A stretch of DNA of 62,005 bases, from the NCBI GenBank assembly GCA_964454335.1, contig CAYVVT010000018.1, positions 1 through 62,005 of the forward strand. Reading direction: 5' to 3'. A program made the position numbers and the translations under genes. The notes beneath the pieces were generated by a model. The model was given only the letters and a program-made list of their open reading frames with translations, was not told the DNA's origin and did not search any database. The stretch is from CAYVVT01 sp964454335 (GTDB taxonomy: Bacteria > Fidelibacterota > UBA8477 > JABMPR01). Shown here piece after piece: positions 1 to 8,601 of the stretch (within the stretch, counting starts at the first letter, position 1; each line of letters starts with the position of its first letter).

Positions 1-655
1 CAGCCAACTCCGGTGTGAGACGGAAAGGATTCACAACCGGCAAGCGTGTGTGGATCCGGAGGGAGCGGACATGCTCAAAGGTATCCAACTGCTGCAACAG
101 TTCTGCAAGTCTGGAATCTGCAAGCACCAGTGGATCACCCCCGGTGAGAATGACCTCCCGGATCCCGGGTTGCTTCCTGATGTATTCGATCCCTTCTGCC
201 AATGCCTGTCTATCTGGAACATACTCAGCCTTGCCCACCAGTCGTTTCCGGAAGCAGTACCTGCAGTAAACAGCACAAATAGAGGTAACCATGAATAGAA
301 CCCGGTCCGGATGCCGATGTATGATGGTCTGACAGGGTCTTGAGCCCTGGGCAGGCTGCTCATCTCCAATGGGATCATCCAATTCATCCGGAGAGATGTG
401 CAGTTCTTCCTTTGCGGGCAGGATCTGTTTCAGAATTGGATCTGCATAACTCAGTTCCTGCACCTGGCTGAGATAATAAGGAGTAATACCCAGCTGGTAG
501 CCAGTGCTGAGCTGCTCTAGGTCGATGGATGAGACCGGACTGACATCGGGATCAAATCCCAGTTCTTGCAACCAGGTTCTGAGGTCAGAGGGGTCTCGAA
601 CCGATTCCCGGAGTTGCCATCGCCAGTCGTTCCAGTTGGGGAGATCCGCGAGCAT
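1..655 (-). CDS. KamA-family radical SAM protein (lysine 2,3-aminomutase/EpmB-like), 3' end outside the window
   Basis: This frame runs open to the window edge, so only the N-terminal 218 residues are present. The radical SAM cluster motif CAVYCRYCFRKR (CxxxCxxC, Cys at about 127, 131 and 134) is followed by the GGDPL motif that contacts the amino group of S-adenosylmethionine. The N-terminus contains WNDWRWQLR, typical of KamA proteins. Family members either interconvert alpha- and beta-lysine or beta-lysylate elongation factor P; the fragment does not decide between these. An in-frame TAG two codons upstream fixes the ATG at 655, with a GAGGA ribosome site about 14 nt upstream. It is the last gene of a minus-strand run but is separated from the Fe-S oxidoreductase by a terminator, so it is probably transcribed independently. 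Confidence 0.9.
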   Translation of the reverse strand, partial: MLADLPNWNDWRWQLRESVRDPSDLRTWLQELGFDPDVSPVSSIDLEQLSTGYQLGITPYYLSQVQELSYADPILKQILPAKEELHISPDELDDPIGDEQPAQGSRPCQTIIHRHPDRVLFMVTSICAVYCRYCFRKRLVGKAEYVPDRQALAEGIEYIRKQPGIREVILTGGDPLVLADSRLAELLQQLDTFEHVRSLRIHTRLPVVNPFRLTPELA

Positions 656-724
656 GTGCTAGAGTATATCCTCAAGATCAAGTGGAAAAGAACTGATTTC
701 GGGTCCGGGAACGATCTGAGAGAC

Positions 725-757
725 AAAAAAGGGGTGAGAGCGTGTCTCACCCCTTTT
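725..757 (-). terminator. Rho-independent terminator of the Fe-S oxidoreductase gene
   Basis: GGGGTGAGA (731-739) pairs with TCTCACCCC (745-753) around a 5-nt loop. Reading on the minus strand, a run of six T follows. It lies about 20 bp past the stop at 778. Confidence 0.85.
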
Positions 758-777
758 GATGTAGATGGGGAAGAGGA

Positions 778-2787
778 TCAATCAGACAGTGCCGCCAGGA
801 GATACTCTGCTACATCCTTCGAGTCGGTGGAAGCATCCATATCCTGATCTGCCAGACCGTCGTTGATCATGGTTGCACAGAAAGGACAGGCCGTGGCGAC
901 CTCGTCGGGCTGAACCGCTTTGACATCTTCAATGCGTTCCACGTTGATCTTTGTACCAATGGTCTCCTCCAGCCACATGCGGCCACCACCGGCACCACAA
1001 CACAATCCTTCAGCACCAGTTCGTGGCATTTCAGCCAGTTTGACGCCGGGTATGGATGCCAGGATTTCACGTGGTGAACTGTAGATATCATTATGGCGGC
1101 CGAGATAACATGAATCATGCACGGTCACCTTCGAATCGATGGGCCGGGATGGATTCAATTTGCCATCCTTTACCAATTCCTCCAGCAACTGAGTATGGTG
1201 GATGACCTCGAATCGACCCCCGAGTTCAGGATAGTCGTTCAGAATGGTATTGAAGCAGTGTGGACACTGGGTAATGATCTTCTTAACACCGTAATTCCTG
1301 AATGTCTCGATGTTCTGCTCCGCCATCATACTGAACAGATATTCGTTCCCCAGCCGTCGGGCGGAGTCGCCGGTACAGGTTTCCTCATTGCCCAGGATGG
1401 CATAATCCACACCGGCCTTGTTCAGCAGGTTCACCATGGCCTGGGAGACCTTCTGCCCACGCGCATCATAGGCTCCGGCACAACCAACCCAGTAAAGGTA
1501 TTCGGCACTGCGTTTATCACGCATCCAGGGAACACTGAGACCTTCGGTCCATTTCTCGCGATCCTGAGCGCTCTGGCCCCAGGGATTGCCGTTGTTCTCC
1601 ATATTCTTGAAAGTGTTCACCGCTTCCTGGGGGAAGTCACTTTCCATCATAACCAAATCCTGGCGGATACGCAGGATGTCGACCATGGGTTCGTTGCCCA
1701 CCGGACAGACTTCCACACAATAGCTGCAGCTGGTACAGGCCCAGATGGCATCCGGTGAAAGCATCCACTCGGAGAGCCGCTCGGTGGTCTCCTTGCCCTC
1801 TGCGAGGTCCTGCATGTTCGCGTTGATGTAGTAGCGCTTGTTGATCTCCAGCGCGGACGGGGAAAGCGGTTTTTCGGTGATATAGGCCGGACAGCTGTCC
1901 TGGCAGCGGTTGCACATGATGCAGGCAAAGGCATCCAGGATCTCCTTCTGGGGCAGATGCTCCAGGAGTGCCACACCATACTGCTCCAGGCTCTCATCCT
2001 CGAAATCGATGGTCTCAAGGGCTGCCGGGGCAGCTTTCTCAGGGCTCACCATGTGGTTCAGGGGTCCCATGAAGAGGTGGGCGTGTTTGGTGAAGGGGAA
2101 GTAGGGAATGAAGGCCAGGATCAGTCCGATGGCCACCCACCAGCAGGCGTGTTCCCAGAACATCAATCCCCCGGGACTGCAGTCGACCCACATCCCCGCC
2201 AGCAGGCTCGCTGCCGGCTGAAATGGATCAGAGTGATGCTGGGCAAGTTCGAAGGAAGCTCCCAGGAAACGGAAGCCTACGTGCAGGAAAATAAATGCTG
2301 CCACCACCAGGGAGTCCCGCTGTACGCCCCGTTTGGTGGTCTCTGGTATGAGTACGCGGTCGTCAATTTTCAGTGCTGGGTCCCTGGTCATGAATCTGCG
2401 AACGACGAAGAATATGATACCGAGAAGGACGAGCACGCTGAACAGATCCACGAAGATGCGGTAAAGCGATCCGATCCAGTGTTCGGGGAAGAATCCGAAT
2501 CCAGCTTTAAGGCCATAGATGACGTCAAACAGGTTCACCAGGATATAAAGAATGAATCCCCAGGAAACGATGCTGTGAATGATTGTTACCAGCAAACGGC
2601 TTTTAAATAATGGTTTCCCAAAAAGTGACGTAATCCCGGTCCAGATATTTGGCCAGAATCTCGACCACCGGATGGGCTGTGGTCCCCGGGCAATTACCCT
2701 GAACATGTTCCCGAACGTGATCCTGGTGGCTCCCAGAGAGCCCAGCAGCACGAATATGAATATGACCTTCTCCCAGCCTGTCAGCAT
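778..2787 (-). CDS. Membrane-bound heterodisulfide-reductase-like (Fe-S) oxidoreductase, EtfD-type
   Basis: 669 aa. The N-terminal ~250 residues hold about five or six hydrophobic segments resembling a nitrate-reductase gamma-type membrane anchor. Two ferredoxin-type 4Fe-4S motifs follow: CIMCNRCQDSCP (about 288-299) and CTSCSYCVEVCP (about 351-362). The C-terminal half carries CCG cysteine-rich repeats, with CCGAGGG near residue 595. This is the architecture of GlpC/HdrD-like proteins and of EtfD, which passes electrons from electron-transfer flavoprotein to membrane quinone during fatty- or amino-acid oxidation. The role is inferred by family; no etfAB lies in the window. It starts 3 bp after the stop of the flavin reductase gene, so the two form an operon, which supports a redox role. 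A strong terminator follows. Confidence 0.85.
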   Translation of the reverse strand: MLTGWEKVIFIFVLLGSLGATRITFGNMFRVIARGPQPIRWSRFWPNIWTGITSLFGKPLFKSRLLVTIIHSIVSWGFILYILVNLFDVIYGLKAGFGFFPEHWIGSLYRIFVDLFSVLVLLGIIFFVVRRFMTRDPALKIDDRVLIPETTKRGVQRDSLVVAAFIFLHVGFRFLGASFELAQHHSDPFQPAASLLAGMWVDCSPGGLMFWEHACWWVAIGLILAFIPYFPFTKHAHLFMGPLNHMVSPEKAAPAALETIDFEDESLEQYGVALLEHLPQKEILDAFACIMCNRCQDSCPAYITEKPLSPSALEINKRYYINANMQDLAEGKETTERLSEWMLSPDAIWACTSCSYCVEVCPVGNEPMVDILRIRQDLVMMESDFPQEAVNTFKNMENNGNPWGQSAQDREKWTEGLSVPWMRDKRSAEYLYWVGCAGAYDARGQKVSQAMVNLLNKAGVDYAILGNEETCTGDSARRLGNEYLFSMMAEQNIETFRNYGVKKIITQCPHCFNTILNDYPELGGRFEVIHHTQLLEELVKDGKLNPSRPIDSKVTVHDSCYLGRHNDIYSSPREILASIPGVKLAEMPRTGAEGLCCGAGGGRMWLEETIGTKINVERIEDVKAVQPDEVATACPFCATMINDGLADQDMDASTDSKDVAEYLLAALSD

Positions 2788-2790
2788 AGT

Positions 2791-3276
2791 CTATCCTCCA
2801 TAATGCCAGTCAGTATCGGAAAGGCACATCGCCTTCTTGTCTTCAGATCTCACTTCCACATCCACGACCTCCGTTACCACGAGATGATGATCACCTTCGG
2901 TGACGATCTGTTGAACCTCACAGGACAGACACACCGGACTGGCGTCAAGCATGGCTCCACCAACTGAATTGACCTTTGCCGGATAATGCGCCATGCGATC
3001 CGTTTCGAAAATGCGTGGTTTGAAAAAGGTGGATGCCAGTTCTGTGTCACCAGCCTCGACCAGGTTGACGGTCAGCGTCCCTGTTCGCTTGATGACAGTG
3101 TACAGCCTGCTGTCGGCCTTGATGGCCAGGGTGACGAGCGGTGGCTCGAAACTGCTTTGCATCAGCCAGGTTACCGTGGCTCCGATGATCTCATCGTCGA
3201 GTCCGGATGTGACCACAGCCACATTGTGATGCAGTAAGCGTAAGGCGTGTTTCCTGGCTTTTATATCAAGAGTCAT
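2791..3276 (-). CDS. Flavin reductase-like FMN-binding protein
   Basis: 161 aa from the chosen start. The sequence matches the flavin reductase-like split-barrel fold: HNVAVVTSG near the N-terminus, then GATVTW and PPLVTLAIK around the FMN-binding strands, and NLVEAGD. Members reduce flavin with NAD(P)H or bind FMN as electron carriers. I chose ATG 3276 because GGGAG lies 7 nt upstream. The frame can be extended to 3306, but the added ten residues (MLNRSIGRPI) cover that ribosome site and are not conserved-looking. It is the first gene of the operon with the EtfD-like protein, so it may exchange electrons with it. Confidence 0.85.
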   Translation of the reverse strand: MTLDIKARKHALRLLHHNVAVVTSGLDDEIIGATVTWLMQSSFEPPLVTLAIKADSRLYTVIKRTGTLTVNLVEAGDTELASTFFKPRIFETDRMAHYPAKVNSVGGAMLDASPVCLSCEVQQIVTEGDHHLVVTEVVDVEVRSEDKKAMCLSDTDWHYGG

Positions 3277-3425
3277 GATGGGTCTCCCAATCGATCGGTT
3301 GAGCATAAATGTAGCACTTCAACTGATTGATCACAGCGCTTAGCACCGGAGGATCGAGTGTGCAAATATTGAACCGCAGTGAATGTGCATGGCTTTGGTG
3401 GGGTGTGTGACAAATACCTCGCAGA

Positions 3426-3857
3426 TCAGAAGAATTGCTGCAGGTAGTCTCCGTCCTGGTCGAACAGGCGATGCAACTGACCCTGCAGCCCCAGACGCCA
3501 GTGCTTCTCCGGCCATTTCCTGAAGTACCGTAAATCAGGGATCAGTGGTTCCAGCGGGATCCATTCGACTGTGGGAAGGATCCTGCCGGCTTCGATGCTG
3601 ATACGCCAGGGGTAAACCTCGTCGGGATCCTTGCCCAGGTTCACCCAGAGCGGTTGCCGCTCTTCCCGGATCCCGCTCGTGATCTTCACCTCCGCTGCGA
3701 GTTTCTGCTCGCCGGTGATGTAGTAGAACATGCGGTCTCCGGGCATCATCTCAACGACCTTCTTGCGATGCCGTCGTTTGAAGCCCTGGACCGTCCAACC
3801 GAAACTTGCAGTAATCTCAAAATTCTGCCGGGAGCTGATGATGAGCCAGGAAGTCAT
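3426..3857 (-). CDS. EVE domain protein (PUA-like modified-nucleotide-binding fold)
   Basis: 143 aa, the usual size for a stand-alone EVE protein. It starts MTSWLIISSRQNFE and has the internal segment GDRMFYYITG, both typical of EVE (UPF0310) proteins. These adopt a YTH/PUA-like fold, and some bind modified bases or nucleotides. The actual ligand is unknown here. The ATG at 3857 begins the conserved N-terminal strand directly. It stands alone, separated from the flavin reductase by about 150 bp, so context adds little. Confidence 0.8.
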   Translation of the reverse strand: MTSWLIISSRQNFEITASFGWTVQGFKRRHRKKVVEMMPGDRMFYYITGEQKLAAEVKITSGIREERQPLWVNLGKDPDEVYPWRISIEAGRILPTVEWIPLEPLIPDLRYFRKWPEKHWRLGLQGQLHRLFDQDGDYLQQFF

Positions 3858-4054
3858 GGAGTTGGGCGTTAGGAGTTACACGTTGAGATTGGGGAGGAAG
3901 GGAGTAAAGGAGTAGGGTTGTGAAGGAGCAGGTCGCACCGGGCATTCCGAAGCTTCAGCACAGGCAGTCGAAGGCAGGCATGGGATTGACGAGATATTGA
4001 CGTGTTGTGGAAAATCATTGGAGAAATTACCCTCGTCAATCTTCTGTCCTCTCA
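3858..4054. repeat. Low-complexity intergenic stretch with degenerate short repeats
   Basis: The stretch holds GTTAGGAGTTA and the purine-rich words GGGAGTAAAGGAGTAG. The latter recur almost unchanged at 14644-14685 beside the heptamer array. Around 3948-3985 there is a GAAGCTTC-containing imperfect palindrome. A 60-codon minus-strand frame across it is made of these repeats and is not called as a gene. Confidence 0.5.
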
Positions 4055-4507
4055 TCATTTGTCCTGGTATACCTCCATATATCGCGCCTCATAGGTTACC
4101 TCGTCGTCAACCGTCTTCTTGTTATAGTCTGCTTCGATACGGGTGGGATATCCGTAGATCTCATCATAACTGATGTCGTAGTCATCAGCATTCTCGATTA
4201 CATCCTCGGCGACTTCGAACAGACCTTCGATCGTATGATAATCCCCAATTCCCAGTTCTTCTGGTTCTTCTCCGCTGTTCACCAGCACAACCCACAGGAT
4301 CGCTTCATCGAGAACGCGTACTGCAGCCCATTCTGCATATTCTACGGGGCAAAAACAGAGTCGGCGATACTGGTAGAGGTAACTGTCGCCATCCGCGGCG
4401 GCCCATTTATCCCTGTTCTGTTCCAGGGTACGCTGGTCGGCATTGGATTCAAACAACCCACAACTGATGAGAAGCGGCAATGCCAGTATGGTGAGAATAT
4501 TCCTCAT
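4055..4507 (-). CDS. DUF6174 family lipoprotein
   Basis: 150 aa from ATG 4507. The N-terminus MRNILTILALPLLISCG is a lipoprotein signal with lipobox LISC, so the mature protein would start at a lipidated cysteine and sit in a membrane facing the periplasm or outside. The segment YLYQYRRLCFCP, a tyrosine-rich stretch followed by CFC, is the hallmark of DUF6174. The rest (TIEGLFEVAEDVIENADDYDISYDEIYGYP) fits the family pattern of a short alpha/beta domain. The function of DUF6174 is not known. The frame also allows GTG 4513, but AGAAG lies 5 nt before ATG 4507. Confidence 0.75.
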   Translation of the reverse strand: MRNILTILALPLLISCGLFESNADQRTLEQNRDKWAAADGDSYLYQYRRLCFCPVEYAEWAAVRVLDEAILWVVLVNSGEEPEELGIGDYHTIEGLFEVAEDVIENADDYDISYDEIYGYPTRIEADYNKKTVDDEVTYEARYMEVYQDK

Positions 4508-4576
4508 GGTCACTTCTCAGGTTCCTTGTACAGGATGCGGGATCATTGTCCCCGGAAAATACCGGTTATCCTTCAA

Positions 4577-4605
4577 ATAAAAAAGTCCAGGTATCACCTG
4601 GACTT
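4577..4605 (-). terminator. Terminator of the TrmB regulator gene
   Basis: A 10-bp perfect stem, AAGTCCAGGT (4583-4592) with ACCTGGACTT (4596-4605), closes a 3-nt loop. On the minus strand it is followed by six T. It lies 27 bp past the regulator's stop. Confidence 0.9.
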
Positions 4606-4631
4606 CAACAACATTGGCGCTGAGAACGGGG

Positions 4632-5516
4632 CTATTTCTTGTTCCCGTTCATGATCGTTTCAAGCTGGTTCTGCTCCTGCTCCTTGCCCCACTGTATGCT
4701 GTTGCCCTGGAGGGCCTCCACGGGGAGGGCGCGTTCCCAGACCTTCTCGAAGGATTCTTTCAATACCTGGCAGAAACCGGGATCATCCACGAATAGGATG
4801 AAAAAGTTCTTGGTGTTGGTATCCGCTGAGGAAGGGATGCCAAGCAGTGCCTTCTTTGTATCGAAAATGAACATTTTGATCGGCAGCTTCTCTACCACCC
4901 GCATCTGGTCCCGTTCATCCAGCTGCACCCATTCGATCTTTATGTCTCCCAAATCCTTTAGACTGAAGATCGTTCTATTGTAGACACCACGCTCCAATGC
5001 CCGCTCTTGTGCATCTACCTGCATCTGCTGGACCTTCTTGGTGGTTGCTGCGATAGGCGGCTTTACATAGGCCAGGATCTCTTCCTGACACTCCTCGATG
5101 AGCTGCATATACTTGTTATGAATGTTATTGGCATTCCGGATCAACTCCACGCGATTCAGTGGCGGGGTCTCGTCGGTGGCGTGAAAGGCCTCTTCCAGCT
5201 TGTCGAAGATCTCGTCAGCCTTGTCTTCCTTTTCGGCTCGATCGGATTCCCACTGGCGCAGCAGAGAATCCTTCACCGTTTTTGGGCTCAGTGCAGTAAA
5301 AAACCGATTCCGGCCCTCGATGCGTTCATTACAGAGACCGTGGACCACCATACGGCTCAAAATGGAGTAAACCTTGGAGCGATGAACGCCGGTAAGGCGA
5401 TGCAGGTCGCTGGCGTTCACCTCGCCATATTCCAGCATGGTGAGGTAGAGTTTGGCCTCGCGCTCAGAGATCCCGAGTTCGGTGAGTTCTTTCAAATTGA
5501 ATTCCAGTCTGGCCAT
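4632..5516 (-). CDS. TrmB-family transcriptional regulator
   Basis: 294 aa. Residues about 8-70 form a winged helix-turn-helix: ELGISEREAKLYLTML, then ASDLHRLTGVHRSKVYSILSRM. This is the signature of TrmB regulators, which typically control sugar uptake or central carbon genes. A charged helical linker (about 90-120) leads to a C-terminal ligand-sensing region ending in a Lys/Gln-rich tail. GGAGAG sits 3 nt before the ATG. It is monocistronic: it has its own terminator and is flanked by one downstream of the neighbouring gene. The target is not evident; the nearest carbohydrate genes (pgi, a GPH symporter) are 9 and 40 kb away. Confidence 0.85.
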   Translation of the reverse strand: MARLEFNLKELTELGISEREAKLYLTMLEYGEVNASDLHRLTGVHRSKVYSILSRMVVHGLCNERIEGRNRFFTALSPKTVKDSLLRQWESDRAEKEDKADEIFDKLEEAFHATDETPPLNRVELIRNANNIHNKYMQLIEECQEEILAYVKPPIAATTKKVQQMQVDAQERALERGVYNRTIFSLKDLGDIKIEWVQLDERDQMRVVEKLPIKMFIFDTKKALLGIPSSADTNTKNFFILFVDDPGFCQVLKESFEKVWERALPVEALQGNSIQWGKEQEQNQLETIMNGNKK

Positions 5517-5606
5517 ACTCTCTCCAGCTTTGCCTGATGCAAGCCCTCAAACAGCTCACTGGAGATATTATCGTTCAAGATTCCGCTAAACCAATTGAAA
5601 TGATTG

Positions 5607-5635
5607 AAAAGGAGGGGACACGAGGTCCCCTCCTT
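5607..5635 (-). terminator. Terminator of the HAF-repeat secreted protein gene
   Basis: GGAGGGGAC (5611-5619) pairs with GTCCCCTCC (5625-5633) around a 5-nt loop. A TTTT tail follows on the minus strand. Confidence 0.8.
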
Positions 5636-5711
5636 GTGTATACAATCGTGCACCTGGAGGAAGTACGGGGGGGTATCGATAAGCATCCAGGTATCCGATC
5701 CGTATGTCAGT

Positions 5712-8117
5712 CTATTGCAGATAGATCATCCGCTTGGTGGCGGAGAACTCACCTGCCTGCAGACGGTAGATATACATGCCAGCAGGCACGACATCGCCGT
5801 ATGCATTCAACCCGTTCCAGGTCATGGTGTGATAACCGGCACTGGTCTGGCCGTCCGTGAGACGCACAACTTCACGACCTGTAAGATCGTAAACGATGAG
5901 GGTCACGGCTGCGGCTTCTGGCAGTGCGAACTGGATCTGGGTTGAGGGATTGAAAGGATTCGGGTAGTTCTGCATCAAGGCGAACTCGGTGGGGAGCTGT
6001 CCTGCTGCATCGGTACCGACGACGCCTACCTGTACGGCTTCACTGGCATCACCCTCGTTCTCATGGATATCCACACCGGCGATGGCATAGTAATAGGTAC
6101 CATCCTGGTTGAAGTCCACAGTCTCATCAGAATAGCTGTTCAGGGCTGATTCGCCGATCATGACGGCATCGCTCATGTCAGCGCTGGTAGCGCGATAGAC
6201 ACGATAGATACCCAGATCGTTGATGTTCAGCGGTGCCCAATCAAGCTGGATACTGGCATCAACAACATCGTAGACCACGCCAGCCGGTGCCGGTGGAGCG
6301 ATGTTATCGACGGAGTAGCCGCTCATGGGTTCAGAGATGAAGACATCGGCACCCAGGGCTGCCACAACGCGGTATTCCTGGGAGTTGGTGGCGCCTTCGT
6401 CCACTGAATCGTTAATGGTGTTCACCTGAACGGCGTAATCATCAGATCCGTAAGCTGCTGTGGTTGCAACAGCCACCCAGGTTTCGCCGATAAGAGTCTG
6501 AACCGTATAAAGTTCGTTGGTCATTCCACCTAGGATGTCAAAACCACTGGCGATGAACTCGACGATGACCTTACCGCCCTGATCTTCAGGGACATCTGCG
6601 ACAGCGGTGACTGTGGGTGCATCAGCGAAACGACGGACTTCGTAGACATCGGTCTCAATGGTAACTGATTCATCAGCACCATAGAGAGAGCGAACGCGCC
6701 ACTTGTAATAGCCGCCATCAGCAATATCCTGATGATATTCTTCAGCATCAAGATCGGTGGCCAGTTCGATCCAGTCACCCCAGGCTGCGCCGTAAGACAT
6801 ATAGCTGTATTCTACCTTGTAGGTATAGGCGTAGGGGAACACATTTTCCCAGCTCAGGTCGATGCCGGCTGGTGTAACATGATTGTCATCGGTATAGGCA
6901 ACTTCAAAATGCACCGGAGGTACCACGGAGGGTAATTCCACCCAATAACCGGCCCATTCCCAGAAATCATTAGTGAATGTGACAAAGAGTTTTTTCCCGG
7001 TTGAATCTGTTGCCATGACACGGCTCCAGTTCATGGGGAATCCCTGCGGTAGTGCGCCGGGGACGCCAAGAGCTTCCAGAGCTTCACCGAGGTGTACAGC
7101 GCCACCTTCATGATGGTACATGTAAGGATGAGTGGGACCGCCCCAGGGACCACCAGCCTCCTGAAAGGTGCCAAAGCAGGTACCGTCGTCAGCCACAGAG
7201 TAGATACCCACGCCGCCTATTAAACCCGGAAGATTGGGAAGGGTGATCGTAGTGTCCACACCGTCGATATTCGTAACCAGGTAAACAGGGATACCGGCAG
7301 GACCCCATTCACCACCAGCGATCATGTGTCCATTATGGTTACTGATCGTCTCGATGCTGGCGAAGGGTGAATCCACACGAGTGGTGTCATAGCCACCGTC
7401 CCCATTCAAGGTCCAGATATAGGGTTTGGCTGACCAACCGAGGTTGCTGGTACCGATAATGACTGATCCGTCTGCATTCATGCCCTTGATATTGGAATTG
7501 CTACCATACTGGAGTCGATCGAGTGTATCGAGGCTCATGCTGTCCAGACGGTATACGAAAGGCTGGCTACCGCCATTCAGAGTTGCCATGGTGCCGGCAA
7601 TGATGTTGCCGTCTGCACTGACGACCTGTGCTTCGCCAAAATTGGTGCCGCCCCAGGCAAGCGTATCATCGAGAACACCCAGAGGTACCCAGGTACCCCA
7701 CTGGTTCGCATCTGCGATTGCAGCGATCTTTGCGTTAAAGAGAGTGTCAGGGATGGTATCGCCATCAGCATCATAGATATACTGAGGCCACTCGAGTTGA
7801 CCGATGATACTTCCATTCGAAGCGATCCCGTTAACCTTCGTAAGTGAGCCATCCCAGGGTGATCCACCAAACGTACCCGGGCTCATCCATTCCTGCCATT
7901 CGAGAAAGTCACCAGTTTCCCACCGATAGGCTTGGTTTGGGGATGAGGATTGACCATTCGCGGTCATCCGATAGCCGCTGGCATCAATAAACCAGGGACC
8001 ATAGATCCCCTCGGGCTGAACGATCTCGGTAATATCAGCCCAGTCAACATACTGTGCATTGACGAAACCGACCAGGATCAGCAGCACTGACAGGATCCCT
8101 AGTTGCGTGCGTTTCAT
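5712..8117 (-). CDS. Secreted HAF-repeat/fibronectin-like protein with T9SS-type C-terminal sorting domain
   Basis: 801 aa from ATG 8117, where AAAGGAGG ends 9 nt upstream; TTG 8126 and ATG 8123 are too close to that site. A signal peptide (MKRTQLGILSVLLILVGFVNA) is followed by about 390 residues of repeating VSADGNIIAGT, NADGSVIIGTS and IASNGSIIGQ units. These resemble HAF-type beta-propeller repeats. Fibronectin III-like domains follow (about 400-690). The last 90 residues carry NYPNPFNPST and a FlgD-like fold ending in KRMIYLQ, the sorting signal of type IX-type secretion in the FCB group. The protein should be exported and surface-attached or released. It is a paralogue of the divergent gene at 8602. 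Its own function is unknown; an adhesive or extracellular binding role is only inferred. Confidence 0.85.
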   Translation of the reverse strand: MKRTQLGILSVLLILVGFVNAQYVDWADITEIVQPEGIYGPWFIDASGYRMTANGQSSSPNQAYRWETGDFLEWQEWMSPGTFGGSPWDGSLTKVNGIASNGSIIGQLEWPQYIYDADGDTIPDTLFNAKIAAIADANQWGTWVPLGVLDDTLAWGGTNFGEAQVVSADGNIIAGTMATLNGGSQPFVYRLDSMSLDTLDRLQYGSNSNIKGMNADGSVIIGTSNLGWSAKPYIWTLNGDGGYDTTRVDSPFASIETISNHNGHMIAGGEWGPAGIPVYLVTNIDGVDTTITLPNLPGLIGGVGIYSVADDGTCFGTFQEAGGPWGGPTHPYMYHHEGGAVHLGEALEALGVPGALPQGFPMNWSRVMATDSTGKKLFVTFTNDFWEWAGYWVELPSVVPPVHFEVAYTDDNHVTPAGIDLSWENVFPYAYTYKVEYSYMSYGAAWGDWIELATDLDAEEYHQDIADGGYYKWRVRSLYGADESVTIETDVYEVRRFADAPTVTAVADVPEDQGGKVIVEFIASGFDILGGMTNELYTVQTLIGETWVAVATTAAYGSDDYAVQVNTINDSVDEGATNSQEYRVVAALGADVFISEPMSGYSVDNIAPPAPAGVVYDVVDASIQLDWAPLNINDLGIYRVYRATSADMSDAVMIGESALNSYSDETVDFNQDGTYYYAIAGVDIHENEGDASEAVQVGVVGTDAAGQLPTEFALMQNYPNPFNPSTQIQFALPEAAAVTLIVYDLTGREVVRLTDGQTSAGYHTMTWNGLNAYGDVVPAGMYIYRLQAGEFSATKRMIYLQ

Positions 8118-8188
8118 AAGCATCAACCTCCTTTGTTGCCTGATTGCTTCTTGAAAGCCGTTTAATTTTCAACGATGAAATTATAAGA

Positions 8189-8200
8189 CCCCCATGGGGG
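8189..8200. promoter_or_regulatory. Perfect 12-bp palindrome CCCCCATGGGGG, copy 1
   Basis: It lies immediately upstream of a TATAAT box for the minus-strand gene, inside the expected -35/-10 region. It is therefore placed as a repressor or activator site would be. Confidence 0.45.
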
Positions 8201-8483
8201 GACAACAAGAATTATTTTTATTTCCCTTCCCATTCACCCCTCAATTAGCAATTATTGCAGCGATCCAGGGTGAACGCTTTATCGAAGATATCGGTATATA
8301 TCATCTCTATATCCATATTAAACATTATGTTATGCATGATAGTATATTGCTGGGTATGCCCTGTTGATCGAGGATGATCACTACCTGCTCTGCTCTTTCA
8401 GGAATAAGAGTATATATCCCATTGATGGGGGTACAACTCTACAAAGAATTATAACAAAAGTATAAAATATGCATAGATGTAGC

Positions 8484-8495
8484 CCCCCATGGGGG
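8484..8495. promoter_or_regulatory. Perfect 12-bp palindrome CCCCCATGGGGG, copy 2
   Basis: Identical to the copy 295 bp away. It lies 106 bp before the start of the plus-strand paralogue and about 16 bp past a TATAAAAT-like box. It could act as an operator or as a leader hairpin in the transcript. Confidence 0.45.
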
Positions 8496-8601
8496 AGTAA
8501 AAGCTTGCCAACCGAAGATTCCTGCATATCTTTTGGCGGCAGAATTAGAATTCAGTGCTGCCTGTTTGAAAAGAGAGTATCATGAATGAGCGAGGTTTGT
8601 C

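Larger units (their letters stand above)
8118..8601. promoter_or_regulatory. Divergent promoter region between two paralogous secreted-protein genes
   Basis: This 484-bp AT-rich region contains no credible ORF. On the minus strand TATAAT (8185-8180) lies beside a CCCCCATGGGGG palindrome. On the plus side, TATAAAAT-like sequence (8461-8468) precedes a second copy of the palindrome. A third imperfect copy (CCCATTGATGGG, 8418-8429) and the shared word GGGGG(T)ACAAC following copies one and three suggest a common regulator. Several ATATATC words occur around 8290-8420. Confidence 0.5.

Noticed and set aside
3876..4058. 60-codon minus-strand frame
   Set aside because: It consists of the low-complexity repeat sequence and has no ribosome site.
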